NCBI RefSeq assembly: GCF_024347635.1
Contig: NZ_AP025510.1
Location: forward strand, 3,162,001 to 3,226,000
Direction: 5' to 3'
Length of the DNA stretch: 64,000 nucleotides
Origin: Vibrio tasmaniensis
GTDB taxonomy: Bacteria > Pseudomonadota > Gammaproteobacteria > Enterobacterales > Vibrionaceae
The notes below the pieces were generated by a model. That model made no database searches. It was given only the letters and a program-made list of their open reading frames with translations, and had not been told where the DNA came from. Position numbers and translations under genes: made by a program. Shown here piece after piece: positions 25,205 to 32,907 of the stretch (within the stretch, counting starts at the first letter, position 1; every line of letters starts with the position of its first letter).

Positions 25205-25759
25205 ATGAAATCATACGTACTTCTCGCTGGCGCATTGCTAGCAAACTCAGTATTCGTAAATTCTGCCTTTGCTGATCAAATGGTCACATTGCCTGATGGC
25301 AAGCAAGTGTTACTCAAAGATGATTTTACTTGGCAGTATGTGAGTAACGCATCATCGAATGCAGAGTTGGCATTGACGAGTATTCCTGTAGCCAAAAACA
25401 CACGCGGCACCACAATCAAAATAGGAGACACCAAGCCAAGCATGCAGCTTTCCAAATCAGGTGTGGACGTTTTGATTGGGGCAGGACTCTACGAGAATGA
25501 ACAGCTAATCTTACCTATTTCAGTCACTAACCAAAGCACAGAAGCCGTTGTGCTAGTTACGCTAAATATCACAGTCTACTCACCAACGGGTGAACTGCTG
25601 CATCAAGGCAGTATCAACACTTGGCAATCCATTAAGCGCCTAGCTGATACCTACCTTCGACCACAAACTTCGGCAGAAGGTAAATACTTAGCGATCGATG
25701 TTGATAAGTATCCTGAATATAAAATAGACGTGGAGATCACTGACGTTTCTACCCGTTAG
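25205..25759 (+). CDS. Secreted protein of unknown function, probably DUF3157
   Basis: 184 residues with a clear signal peptide (about 1-23, ...NSAFA-DQ). The mature N-terminus MVTLPDGKQVLLKDDFTWQY looks like the short DUF3157 proteins common in Vibrio and Shewanella; that name is from memory. The remainder is beta-rich with no catalytic motif. The ATG at 25205 follows AAGGAAAC and gives the signal peptide; the longer frame runs back into trkH. It lies 26 nt after trkH and may be co-transcribed, but nothing links it to K+ transport. Confidence 0.75.
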   Translation: MKSYVLLAGALLANSVFVNSAFADQMVTLPDGKQVLLKDDFTWQYVSNASSNAELALTSIPVAKNTRGTTIKIGDTKPSMQLSKSGVDVLIGAGLYENEQLILPISVTNQSTEAVVLVTLNITVYSPTGELLHQGSINTWQSIKRLADTYLRPQTSAEGKYLAIDVDKYPEYKIDVEITDVSTR

Positions 25760-25780
25760 GGGCATACCGGTTCAATCAAA

Positions 25781-26434
25781 CTAAACCGGTGTCACAAACA
25801 GATAGATAGCGAAGAAATGGCAAGCGCAGCCCGCCAATACAAACAGGTGCCAGATGGCATGGTTATAAGGGATGCGTTTTGCCACATAGAAAATTACACC
25901 CAGCGAGTAAATCACCCCGCCAACTGCCAGTAACACCAAACCACCTATATCGATATTCATCGCTAATTGATAAACAACAATCAAAGATAGCCACCCCATC
26001 GCTAAGTAAATGAACAGTGATAAACGCTTGAATCGATAAACGAAGGCTATCTTCATTATGATGCCCACTAGCGCAATCCCCCAGATCACCGCCATCAAGC
26101 CCATCGCTAATGGAGTTCTTAAGCCCACTAAGAGAAACGGCGTGTAACTGCCCGCAATCAACAAATAAATCGCACAGTGGTCAAGGGTTTTGAGTAAGCG
26201 CTTGGTTTTCTCAGTGGTTATCGAGTGGTACAACGTGGAAGCGAGAAAGAGCAGAATAATACTGCTGCCATACACCGCCATACTAGCAACAGTAAGCATG
26301 TCGGCTTGATAATCAAACGCACGAATCAGCAGCAAGATCAGGCCCACTACGCCAAGTACGACGCCCAAACCATGGGTTATCGCATTAGCGCGCTCTTCGA
26401 TGTCACTGTATTCGCTGGCTGATGATGCAGACAT
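25781..26434 (-). CDS. trhA: TrhA (hemolysin III / PAQR family membrane protein)
   Basis: 217 residues with seven hydrophobic segments. PAQR/HlyIII hallmarks: [16 protein letters not shown] at the N-terminus, STLYHS and [16 protein letters not shown] in the middle, and [17 protein letters not shown] near the C-terminus, carrying the His residues of the metal site. Closest E. coli relative is YqfA/TrhA, tied to membrane-fluidity homeostasis rather than haemolysis. A strong AGGA precedes the ATG. Its promoter carries a FabR-like palindrome. Confidence 0.93.
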   Translation of the reverse strand: MSASSASEYSDIEERANAITHGLGVVLGVVGLILLLIRAFDYQADMLTVASMAVYGSSIILLFLASTLYHSITTEKTKRLLKTLDHCAIYLLIAGSYTPFLLVGLRTPLAMGLMAVIWGIALVGIIMKIAFVYRFKRLSLFIYLAMGWLSLIVVYQLAMNIDIGGLVLLAVGGVIYSLGVIFYVAKRIPYNHAIWHLFVLAGCACHFFAIYLFVTPV

Positions 26435-26479
26435 GAGTATCCTACTAGAGTAAATGTTCGATTGCCCCAGTATTGCACA

Positions 26480-26503
26480 TTAAGCTTACACGTGTAAGCT
26501 TAA
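26480..26503 (-). promoter_or_regulatory. 24-bp perfect palindrome upstream of trhA, FabR-like operator
   Basis: Left half TTAAGCTTACAC, followed directly by its exact complement. The core TACACGTGT equals the centre of the FabR site of E. coli (AGCGTACACGTGTTCGCT, from memory). It lies 46-69 bp upstream of the trhA start, where a -35/-10 would sit. Seen: palindrome and position. Inferred: FabR or another TetR-family repressor binds it. Confidence 0.65.
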
Positions 26504-26607
26504 ATTTTTATGACACCTTTTATGACATTAATGACGCCTGAAATATGTAATGAGGCTAAAAGATCCAAAACTAAATAACCAAAGAGTTAATTAAAGGGTT
26601 ATAGGAA

Positions 26608-27399
26608 CTAAGAGGCGTTATCTAGATATTCAAGTACCATCTTGCCAGCATCTTGTGGTGAGGTATCCAGTGGCACACTCAATTGACGCTGGAGCTTACC
26701 AACGCCGAGTAAGCTCGCCAACATACCTTTGGCACCATTACGATTTCTATCAATCTCGAACCACAGCTTCAGCTCTGTTTCATCACGATGAGCCACCACT
26801 TCCAATTCACGCCAACGGCCATGATAAGGGCCCGTCGTCGGCACAAACTCAAACTCTTGTACAAACGGCAGTTCAAAGCCTTTGACCGCTTCACATTCCA
26901 CTTGACGAATGCGTAGGCCTTGAGCTTCAAGCTCGTTAAAAATACCATCGAGCAGCGGATCGGGACGAACCGTTAAGATGTCTTTATCCGATGGGTCAAT
27001 CGCCATCGCAATATCCAACCCAGTTTCCAGCCACACCTTTGAATCACCAATAGTGACCGGTGTGTTCAACGGCACATCAAACTCACATTCAAAGTCACGG
27101 GTTTCACCCGGCTGAATCACAAAAGCATACGGCAAGCTCCACTTTGCCAGCGAGTACGTCTGGTGCATTCGGCGTTTATGACCGCCCTCTTGCCCTTGCG
27201 AGTTCGCGGTAACTTCTTTGACGTAGCGACAGCACAAGTTGAGATCAATGTTATCGATCTCCTGTGGCTGAGCGCCTCCGTAGACATGTACAATAATGCT
27301 CGCCTTCTTACCTGGATAAAGCACTTCCTGTTGCAATACAGAATCCACCTTGGCAGATCCAATTCCAAAACTTGCTAACGTTTTCTTTAAGAACGACAT
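26608..27399 (-). CDS. Spo0M-family (arrestin-like) protein
   Basis: 263 residues. It resembles the sporulation-control protein Spo0M family: an N-terminal arrestin-like beta-sandwich with QPGETRDFECEFDVPLNTPVTIGDSKVWLET near the middle, and a C-terminal part GRWRELEVVAHRDETELKLWFEIDRN. In Bacillus Spo0M affects sporulation; its role in vibrios is unknown. Cytoplasmic. I chose the ATG at 27399: AAAGGAGG ends 6 nt before it, while the upstream in-frame GTG (27405) touches the Shine-Dalgarno. Confidence 0.85.
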   Translation of the reverse strand: MSFLKKTLASFGIGSAKVDSVLQQEVLYPGKKASIIVHVYGGAQPQEIDNIDLNLCCRYVKEVTANSQGQEGGHKRRMHQTYSLAKWSLPYAFVIQPGETRDFECEFDVPLNTPVTIGDSKVWLETGLDIAMAIDPSDKDILTVRPDPLLDGIFNELEAQGLRIRQVECEAVKGFELPFVQEFEFVPTTGPYHGRWRELEVVAHRDETELKLWFEIDRNRNGAKGMLASLLGVGKLQRQLSVPLDTSPQDAGKMVLEYLDNAS

Positions 27400-27488
27400 A
27401 TGCACCTCCTTTAAAGCATCATCTTAAGCCTGAAAGAGGTTCAAACTCAAATATACTGCTCACACTATTTTAGCTCTAATATCGTTTA

Positions 27489-27555
27489 ATTATCACTCAG
27501 GCGTCGATCGATAACTTAGATAGTGATAATCTAAGCCTTGATATGCATGCATATC
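27489..27555. promoter_or_regulatory. Cluster of three inverted repeats of unknown function
   Basis: ATTATCACT (27489-27497) pairs with AGTGATAAT (27522-27530). CTTAGAT (27515-27521) pairs with ATCTAAG (27529-27535). GATATGCATGCATATC (27540-27555) is a perfect 16-bp palindrome. The region lies 90-160 bp upstream of Spo0M on one side and 70-140 bp upstream of the small-peptide unit on the other, so it could be operator DNA for either. Confidence 0.4.
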
Positions 27556-27579
27556 ATTATCCTGATTTATTTTTCGGAT

Positions 27580-27621
27580 TGGCGAAAGCCAGACGAGTGA
27601 CTCTTCAAGCAATTGAGGAGG
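27580..27621 (+). promoter_or_regulatory. Structured leader: two GNRA-loop hairpins, second covers a Shine-Dalgarno
   Basis: Hairpin 1: TGGC-GAAA-GCCA (27580-27591). Hairpin 2: CTCTTCAA-GCAA-TTGAGGAG (27601-27620), 8 bp with one G-U. The second stem holds most of the AGGAGG (27616-27621) that precedes the ATG at 27627, so it could limit translation of the following short ORF. It matches no riboswitch class I recognise. Confidence 0.5.
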
Positions 27622-27626
27622 ATCTC

Positions 27627-27674
27627 ATGATAAATCAGGCCATTAGATTGGCAATGGATATGCCTGACCGTTAG
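27627..27674 (+). CDS. Putative 15-codon leader peptide
   Basis: Encodes MINQAIRLAMDMPDR then TAG. It has the best Shine-Dalgarno of the region (AGGAGG, 5 nt before ATG), which is held in a hairpin. The stop is 8 nt before the ATG of the next small ORF, which lacks a good ribosome site of its own. This is a leader or coupling arrangement by appearance only. No homologue known to me. Confidence 0.4.
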   Translation: MINQAIRLAMDMPDR

Positions 27675-27682
27675 GTAAATTA

Positions 27683-27850
27683 ATGCGCCCAACAGCTGTC
27701 AGGTTCTCGCACACCAACCGTAGTGCGATGCGTCGTCGTAGTGGCTTTGTTGCTGCTCCAACGGCTAAGAAATTGGCTCCTACAATGACTCTCGTTGAGA
27801 AGGCTGCTTTATTAGCACCGACTACAGCAAAAGTGATTAAAGCCGCTTAA
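27683..27850 (+). CDS. Putative 55-residue cationic small protein
   Basis: Begins MRPTAVRFSHTNRSAMRRRS and ends in AKVIKAA. About eleven Lys/Arg against one Glu; Ala-rich second half with regular spacing that could form an amphipathic helix. No signal peptide. It is probably translated by re-initiation after the 15-codon leader. A perfect terminator starts 2 nt after its stop, which supports a real transcript ending here. Unrecognised; could also be part of an sRNA rather than a protein. Confidence 0.45.
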   Translation: MRPTAVRFSHTNRSAMRRRSGFVAAPTAKKLAPTMTLVEKAALLAPTTAKVIKAA

Positions 27851-27851
27851 C

Positions 27852-27879
27852 AAAAAGCGCAGTTTTTACTGCGCTTTTT
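27852..27879 (+). terminator. Terminator after the small-peptide unit
   Basis: Perfect 12-bp stem AAAAAGCGCAGT/ACTGCGCTTTTT with TTTT loop, followed by C and more T. Confidence 0.9.
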
Positions 27880-27978
27880 CTTTCTCTATCCCGCTTTGAA
27901 ATGTGTTTACGCATTGGTATTCCCTACCCAATTTGATACCTTAACCACAAATCATTATAAAATTTGTGGAGAAAAAGT

Positions 27979-28242
27979 ATGAAGTGTCATCGCATTGAGG
28001 AACTGCTTGAACTAATGGAGCCTGAGTGGCAGAAAGATCAAGAGCTTAACCTGTTAGAGTTCATCATTAAGCTATCAAAAGAAGCGGGCTACCAAGGTAA
28101 GCTTGAAGAATTGACTGATGATGTTCTTATCTACCATCTAAAAATGCGTAATAGCGAAAAAGATGAAATGATCCCGGGTCTTAAAAAAGACCAAGAAGAT
28201 GATTTCAAAACCGCAATTCTAAAAGCGCGTGGCCTTCTTTAG
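27979..28242 (+). CDS. yihD: YihD family protein
   Basis: 87 residues, clearly homologous to E. coli YihD (89 aa): [18 protein letters not shown], then [34 protein letters not shown]. Function unknown. In E. coli it also sits next to srkA-dsbA, as it nearly does here. The ATG at 27979 matches the homologue; an upstream TTG (27964) is in frame but has no support. Confidence 0.93.
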   Translation: MKCHRIEELLELMEPEWQKDQELNLLEFIIKLSKEAGYQGKLEELTDDVLIYHLKMRNSEKDEMIPGLKKDQEDDFKTAILKARGLL

Positions 28243-28294
28243 TCGCCTATTTATTTAGAGCTCAATTGCCGTATAGATAAAACTTTCAATGTTT

Positions 28295-28320
28295 AAAAGC
28301 GACCACTCGGTCGCTTTTTT
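28295..28320 (+). terminator. Terminator of yihD
   Basis: 10-bp stem AAAAGCGACC/GGTCGCTTTT with ACTC loop and further T, 52 nt after the yihD stop. Confidence 0.85.
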
Positions 28321-28568
28321 GTTTCTGTTCGCTATTTTTTCGTCACAACTGTTATGACTTTTGTTGTTAAAGGTTGATAGCGTTAAAGAAATGAGAACAA
28401 GATTGTCGCTATAATCGCCATCTATAAGAATCTTCTAAAATAATAAGAGTGAGTGCGATACCAACAAATGCACCAAGCTCAATTTCTACAGGTTCTCTAA
28501 ACCATACTTTCAAGTAATGTCGTCATGCCCGAGTTAACCGGGCAAACAAGCCACAAAAAGGATAGTCC
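28321..28568 (+). other. ccoG upstream region, no gene seen
   Basis: 248 nt without an ORF. It holds TTGAT-AGCG-TTAAA at about 28374, only a half-match to an FNR site, and a 6-bp hairpin TGCCCG/CGGGCA (28526-28544) in the ccoG leader just before the Shine-Dalgarno AAGGA. Confidence 0.4.
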
Positions 28569-29987
28569 ATGAGTCAGGATAAAATCGATATCAAAGATGT
28601 GACTCCTAAAACCTTTAACCCAAAAACGCATAAAGGTAATGGAGATCGATTTAACCCAAGTAACCGAATCTATGTTCGAGAAAGCAAAGGTAAATTCCAA
28701 CAACTTCGTCGTTACGGCGGTTGGTTCTTACTTTTACTTTTTGCGCTTATCCCATGGATTCCATTTGGTGAACGACAAGCGATCTTGCTCGATATCGGTA
28801 GCCAGCAGTTCAATTTCTTTGGCACCACGTTATACCCACAAGATCTGACCCTACTCGCTATCCTATTTATGATTGCTGCGTTTGGCTTATTCTTCATAAC
28901 CACCTTCTTAGGACGAGTCTGGTGTGGCTACCTGTGTCCTCAAACTGTGTGGACCTTCATGTACATCTGGTTCGAAGAGAAACTGGAAGGTGCAGCCAAT
29001 AAACGAAGAAAACAAGACTCGGGCAAACTGACTACCAATTTAATGATCAGAAAAACCCTCAAACATATCGCATGGTGGGCGATTGCTATTGCGACGGGCT
29101 TAACCTTTGTTGGCTACTTCATCCCTATCAAAGAGTTGGTGGTTGGCTTCTTTACCTTTAACTCGACTTTCTGGCCTGTATTTTGGGTACTGTTCTTTGC
29201 GGGCTGTACTTATGCCAATGCAGGTTGGATGCGTTCAATTGTTTGTCTGCACATGTGTCCTTACGCGCGCTTCCAATCAGCTATGTTCGATAAAGATACC
29301 TTCATCGTGGGTTACGACACAGAACGTGGTGAAAACCGCGGCCCTCGCTCTCGTAAAGCCGATCCAAAAGAGCTTGGCCTAGGCGACTGTATTGACTGTA
29401 ATTTATGCGTTCAAGTGTGCCCAACGGGTATCGATATTCGTGATGGTCTGCAATACGAGTGTATTAACTGTGGCGCGTGTATTGATGCTTGTGACAACAC
29501 CATGGAACGTATGGGTTATGAGAAAGGCCTAATCAATTACACCACCGAACACAGGCTCGATGGTCACACAACCAAGGTGATGCGTCCTAAGCTGCTAGGT
29601 TATGGTGCCATACTGATCATCATGCTGGGTTTGTTCTTTGCACAGATAGCGAGTGTTGATCCTGCAGGCTTAAGCGTTCTGCGCGATAGAAACCAACTAT
29701 TTAGAATCAATAGCCAAGGGCTTGTCGAAAATACTTACAACTTGAAAGTCATCAACAAAACTCAGCAAGAGCAAGAGTACAAACTTGATGTGAGTGGGCT
29801 TCCAGAATCGATCTGGTACGGTAAACAAACCATTACCGTAGAGCCAGGTGAGGTTTTAAATCTTCCTATCAGTTTAGGCGTTGATCCAGAAAAACTGAGC
29901 TCACCAGTTTCGACAATTCAGTTTATACTCTCGGATAATGAAGAGTTTACGATGGAAGTCGAAAGCCGCTTTATCAAGAAGCTCTGA
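28569..29987 (+). CDS. ccoG: CcoG (RdxA/FixG), cbb3 oxidase copper-assembly ferredoxin
   Basis: 472-residue membrane iron-sulfur protein that reduces copper for cbb3 cytochrome oxidase assembly in studied bacteria. About five transmembrane segments (first near 47-65). Conserved WCGYLCPQTVW and CLHMCPYARFQ are in the membrane part. Two 4Fe-4S sets follow: CIDCNLCVQVCP and CINCGACIDACD. A C-terminal Ig-like FixG domain runs from about 370. No cco genes are nearby. A terminator follows. Confidence 0.95.
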   Translation: MSQDKIDIKDVTPKTFNPKTHKGNGDRFNPSNRIYVRESKGKFQQLRRYGGWFLLLLFALIPWIPFGERQAILLDIGSQQFNFFGTTLYPQDLTLLAILFMIAAFGLFFITTFLGRVWCGYLCPQTVWTFMYIWFEEKLEGAANKRRKQDSGKLTTNLMIRKTLKHIAWWAIAIATGLTFVGYFIPIKELVVGFFTFNSTFWPVFWVLFFAGCTYANAGWMRSIVCLHMCPYARFQSAMFDKDTFIVGYDTERGENRGPRSRKADPKELGLGDCIDCNLCVQVCPTGIDIRDGLQYECINCGACIDACDNTMERMGYEKGLINYTTEHRLDGHTTKVMRPKLLGYGAILIIMLGLFFAQIASVDPAGLSVLRDRNQLFRINSQGLVENTYNLKVINKTQQEQEYKLDVSGLPESIWYGKQTITVEPGEVLNLPISLGVDPEKLSSPVSTIQFILSDNEEFTMEVESRFIKKL

Positions 29988-30030
29988 TACCAGTCACCTT
30001 ACCTGCTTGGTATAACAACCCAATAAATGG

Positions 30031-30057
30031 AAAAAGGCTCAGTAATGAGCCTTTTTT
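30031..30057 (+). terminator. Terminator of ccoG, abutting srkA
   Basis: 11-bp stem AAAAAGGCTCA/TGAGCCTTTTT with GTAA loop. Its T-run ends only 5-11 nt before the possible srkA start codons. Confidence 0.85.
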
Positions 30058-30062
30058 ATTCT

Positions 30063-31049
30063 ATGACGATGCAAGCCTTTAACTTTGATAACCTGACTCC
30101 TGACTTCATGTGGTACGCACTGGAGAGCATTGGAGTTCGTGCTGAATCCGGGCTTCTCGCTCTCAATAGTTACGAAAATCGAGTGTATCAATTCACCGAT
30201 GAAGACCGTAAACGCTACGTCGTTAAATTTTATCGTCCGCAGCGCTGGAACAAAGCACAGATCCAAGAAGAGCACGACTTCGCGTTAGAGCTAATCGAAC
30301 AAGAGATGCCAGTCGCTCCACCTATGCGAGTCAACGGCGCAACCTTACATGAATATCAAGGCTACCTATTTGCCCTCTTTGAAAGTGTTGGCGGCAGACA
30401 GTACGAAGTCGACAATCTAGACCAATTGGAAGGCGTTGGGCGTTTTCTTGGTCGTATTCATAAAGCCAGCGCGGGAAGAACATTCCAGCATCGCCCGACC
30501 ATCAGCTTAGATGAATACCTTTATCAGCCACGTAAGATTCTAGAGAACTCTCAGTTTATCCCGACCCACCTAGAGAACGCTTTCTTCAATGACGTTGACC
30601 TTCTGATCAAAGAGCTAGAGAGCCAGTGGCCAAGCAACATTGATAATATCCGCCTGCATGGTGACTGCCACCCAGGTAATATATTATGGCGCGACGGGCC
30701 AATGTTCGTCGATCTTGATGACGCACGAAACGGCCCTGCGATACAAGATTTATGGATGCTGCTTAACGGTGAGCGTCAAGATAAGCTAATGCAACTGGAC
30801 ATTCTGCTAGAGAGCTATCAAGAATTTTGCGATTTTAATACCGCGCAACTGAAACTAATCGAACCACTGCGCGGTCTACGTATGGTGCATTACATGGCAT
30901 GGTTGGCAAAACGATGGCACGATCCTGCATTTCCTCTAGCCTTCCCATGGTTTAATGATCCAAAATATTGGGAGCAACAAGTACTTGCTTGTAAAGAGCA
31001 AATTGCTACCCTGCAAGAGCCACCACTTTCGTTAATGCCTCAGTGGTAA
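30063..31049 (+). CDS. srkA: SrkA (YihE), stress response kinase
   Basis: About 328 residues, like E. coli YihE/SrkA, a Ser/Thr kinase of the aminoglycoside-phosphotransferase/choline-kinase fold that counters stress-induced death. NSYENRVYQF and VVKFYRP form the N-lobe; LHGDCHPGNILWRDG (catalytic Asp, metal Asn) and FVDLDDARNGP complete the active site. Start is ATG 30063 or 30069; the open frame back to 30027 would translate the terminator. No good Shine-Dalgarno is visible. dsbA follows after 53 nt, as in E. coli. Confidence 0.92.
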   Translation: MTMQAFNFDNLTPDFMWYALESIGVRAESGLLALNSYENRVYQFTDEDRKRYVVKFYRPQRWNKAQIQEEHDFALELIEQEMPVAPPMRVNGATLHEYQGYLFALFESVGGRQYEVDNLDQLEGVGRFLGRIHKASAGRTFQHRPTISLDEYLYQPRKILENSQFIPTHLENAFFNDVDLLIKELESQWPSNIDNIRLHGDCHPGNILWRDGPMFVDLDDARNGPAIQDLWMLLNGERQDKLMQLDILLESYQEFCDFNTAQLKLIEPLRGLRMVHYMAWLAKRWHDPAFPLAFPWFNDPKYWEQQVLACKEQIATLQEPPLSLMPQW

Positions 31050-31102
31050 CAACAATCGCAACACAACTAGATAAAAATTCAAACATAATGGAGATTGGAT
31101 AA

Positions 31103-31702
31103 ATGAAAAAGCTATTCGCATTTTTCTCATTGATCATGTTGAGCCTTTCAGCTCACGCTGCGAAATTTAACGAAGGTGAACACTACAAAGTTCTCGATCT
31201 AGAAGCATCAAAAAAACCAATGGTGACAGAGTTCTTCTCTTTTTACTGCCCACACTGTAATAGCTTTGAGCCAATCATCCAGCAGCTAAAACAACAGCTA
31301 CCAAAAGACGCTAAGCTACAGAAGAACCATGTTTCATTCATGGGTGGCAACATGGGTCTACCAATGAGCAAAGCTTACGCAACCATGATTGCTCTGAAAG
31401 TTGAAGATAAAATGGTGCCAGTGATGTTTAACCGTATCCACACCATGAACAAGCCACCACGCGATGAAGCAGAGTTGCGTCAAATATTCCTAGACGAAGG
31501 CGTTGATGCTAAGAAATTCGATGCGGCATACAACGGCTTTGCAGTCGATTCTATGGTTCGCCGCTTCGACAAAGCATTCAAAGACAGCGGTCTTTCTGGT
31601 GTTCCTGCGGTCGTAGTTAACAACCGCTACCTAGTAGACGCTCAAGGTATCAGCTCTCTTGATGAGTACTTCGAGCTCGTTAACTTCCTAATTAAGAAGT
31701 AA
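31103..31702 (+). CDS. dsbA: DsbA, periplasmic thiol:disulfide oxidase
   Basis: 199 residues with a signal peptide cleaved near SAHA-AKF (19). The active site CPHC is at 49-52 in [12 protein letters not shown], and the cis-Pro loop SGVPAVVV lies near 165. It makes disulfides in exported proteins, including virulence and pilus proteins in vibrios (TcpG in V. cholerae). Good Shine-Dalgarno GGAG. Probably in one operon with srkA. Confidence 0.97.
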   Translation: MKKLFAFFSLIMLSLSAHAAKFNEGEHYKVLDLEASKKPMVTEFFSFYCPHCNSFEPIIQQLKQQLPKDAKLQKNHVSFMGGNMGLPMSKAYATMIALKVEDKMVPVMFNRIHTMNKPPRDEAELRQIFLDEGVDAKKFDAAYNGFAVDSMVRRFDKAFKDSGLSGVPAVVVNNRYLVDAQGISSLDEYFELVNFLIKK

Positions 31703-31711
31703 CGTATTGAT

Positions 31712-31737
31712 AAAAGGAAGCTTCGGCTTCCTTTTTT
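31712..31737 (+). terminator. Terminator of srkA-dsbA
   Basis: Stem AAAAGGAAGC/GCTTCCTTTT with UUCG tetraloop and extra T, 9 nt after dsbA. Confidence 0.9.
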
Positions 31738-31841
31738 GCACTAGTTCAAAAATTTTCATAGATAAACAATCATCCTGAAAACGTTGTGCTTTACTGATAT
31801 TTATATCCAGTCCTAAGAACTGGTAGGCAAGGAGCCTTTGA

Positions 31842-32795
31842 ATGAAAATGAAAATAACGCTTTTGGCACTGAGCATTGCAGCCTCCCCGGCTTTTGCCAA
31901 GCTTGCAGACCAACAAGGTTTCAGTGGTGAAATATCGATTAATACAGGGGTTACCTCTTCCACCTCAAACTTTAATACCGATGCAGATAGCACCATTTCG
32001 TCCATTAACCAGAAAGCCTCATCTGAGAGCTCATTTCTTGTCGCACCTTTGGGCAGTATTGCTTACACCTTCGGCGATAAATTAAATCATCAGGTATACA
32101 CAGGTACTACTCGTGATGACGTAGCAACCGGTACTGTCGTGCTTGAGGTTGGTTATAAATACCAACTAGAGTCTGGCATGACCATCGACGCTTCACTTTT
32201 GCCGACTATCATGTCTGGTGAGACTTGGGCCGATCCGTACAACACCACTTCAGGTCGCACCAAAACGGATGAAGCAGGCAATGCCTTTCGTTTGAAACTA
32301 AGTAGCATTGCGGGCTCAGCTTTCTCGTTAGACATGGCCTACGCCACCAAAGATGTAAAAGATGATCGAGTTAGAGAAGAACTACAGCGTGATGCCAATA
32401 CTTTCTACCTGAAAGGTCAGTACCGTCAACCAATCAATCGCACCATGATGTTAGCGCCATCATTGATTTACCAATCAAGGGATGCCGACGGTAACGCTGA
32501 GTCTTACGAACAGTTTGGTGGTGAAGTGAGTCTATTTGGTGGCATAGGCCGTCACCAGTACGCTCTGACAGCGGGTTACAACCAACGCTCTTACGACGCA
32601 AGCAACCCAATCTACAATAAGAAACGCAGTGACGACAATATCAACCTGTTTGCCGCCTATGAGTATGAGCAATTCATGGATTGGGAAAACTGGTCGTTTA
32701 TTTCTCTAGCCGGTTATGGTGTCAGCGATTCGAATATTACCTTCTACGATGAGTCGCAATACATCGTCTCCGTCGGCCTGAACTACAAGTTCTAA
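31842..32795 (+). CDS. Outer-membrane beta-barrel protein, DUF2860-like
   Basis: 317 residues. Signal peptide to about 20 (SPAFA-KL). The mature protein is built of alternating amphipathic strands with aromatic girdles and ends in VGLNYKF, the C-terminal Phe of an outer-membrane barrel. I associate it with the DUF2860 family of vibrios from memory; function not known. Good Shine-Dalgarno AAGGAG. Monocistronic, between two terminators. A small hairpin (CCAGT/ACTGG) lies in its leader. Confidence 0.78.
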   Translation: MKMKITLLALSIAASPAFAKLADQQGFSGEISINTGVTSSTSNFNTDADSTISSINQKASSESSFLVAPLGSIAYTFGDKLNHQVYTGTTRDDVATGTVVLEVGYKYQLESGMTIDASLLPTIMSGETWADPYNTTSGRTKTDEAGNAFRLKLSSIAGSAFSLDMAYATKDVKDDRVREELQRDANTFYLKGQYRQPINRTMMLAPSLIYQSRDADGNAESYEQFGGEVSLFGGIGRHQYALTAGYNQRSYDASNPIYNKKRSDDNINLFAAYEYEQFMDWENWSFISLAGYGVSDSNITFYDESQYIVSVGLNYKF

Positions 32796-32823
32796 CCCAA
32801 CCGACACCATTTAAATATCAAAT

Positions 32824-32857
32824 GAAAGCCTGCACCTAAGCAGGCTTTCTTGTTTTT
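32824..32857 (+). terminator. Terminator of the outer-membrane protein gene
   Basis: 10-bp stem GAAAGCCTGC/GCAGGCTTTC with loop ACCTAA, then TTGTTTTT. Confidence 0.85.
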
Positions 32858-32907
32858 ACATCAATCACTGTAAATAAATGACCAGCTCTTTACTGTGATT
32901 GATATGA

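Noticed and set aside
25767..25794. Inverted repeat ACCGGTT/AACCGGT between the DUF3157-like gene and trhA as terminator
   Set aside because: The stem is only 7 bp, the loop is 12 nt or so, and no T-run follows on either strand.
27627..27850. The 15-codon and 55-codon ORFs as one gene joined by a -1 frameshift
   Set aside because: The frames overlap only from 27668 to 27674 and no slippery heptamer is present there; separate ORFs with re-initiation fit better.
28374..28387. FNR box upstream of ccoG
   Set aside because: Only the left half TTGAT matches; the right half TTAAA does not.
30027..30062. Upstream in-frame ATG as the srkA start
   Set aside because: It would translate the ccoG terminator hairpin and adds residues absent from the E. 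coli homologue.
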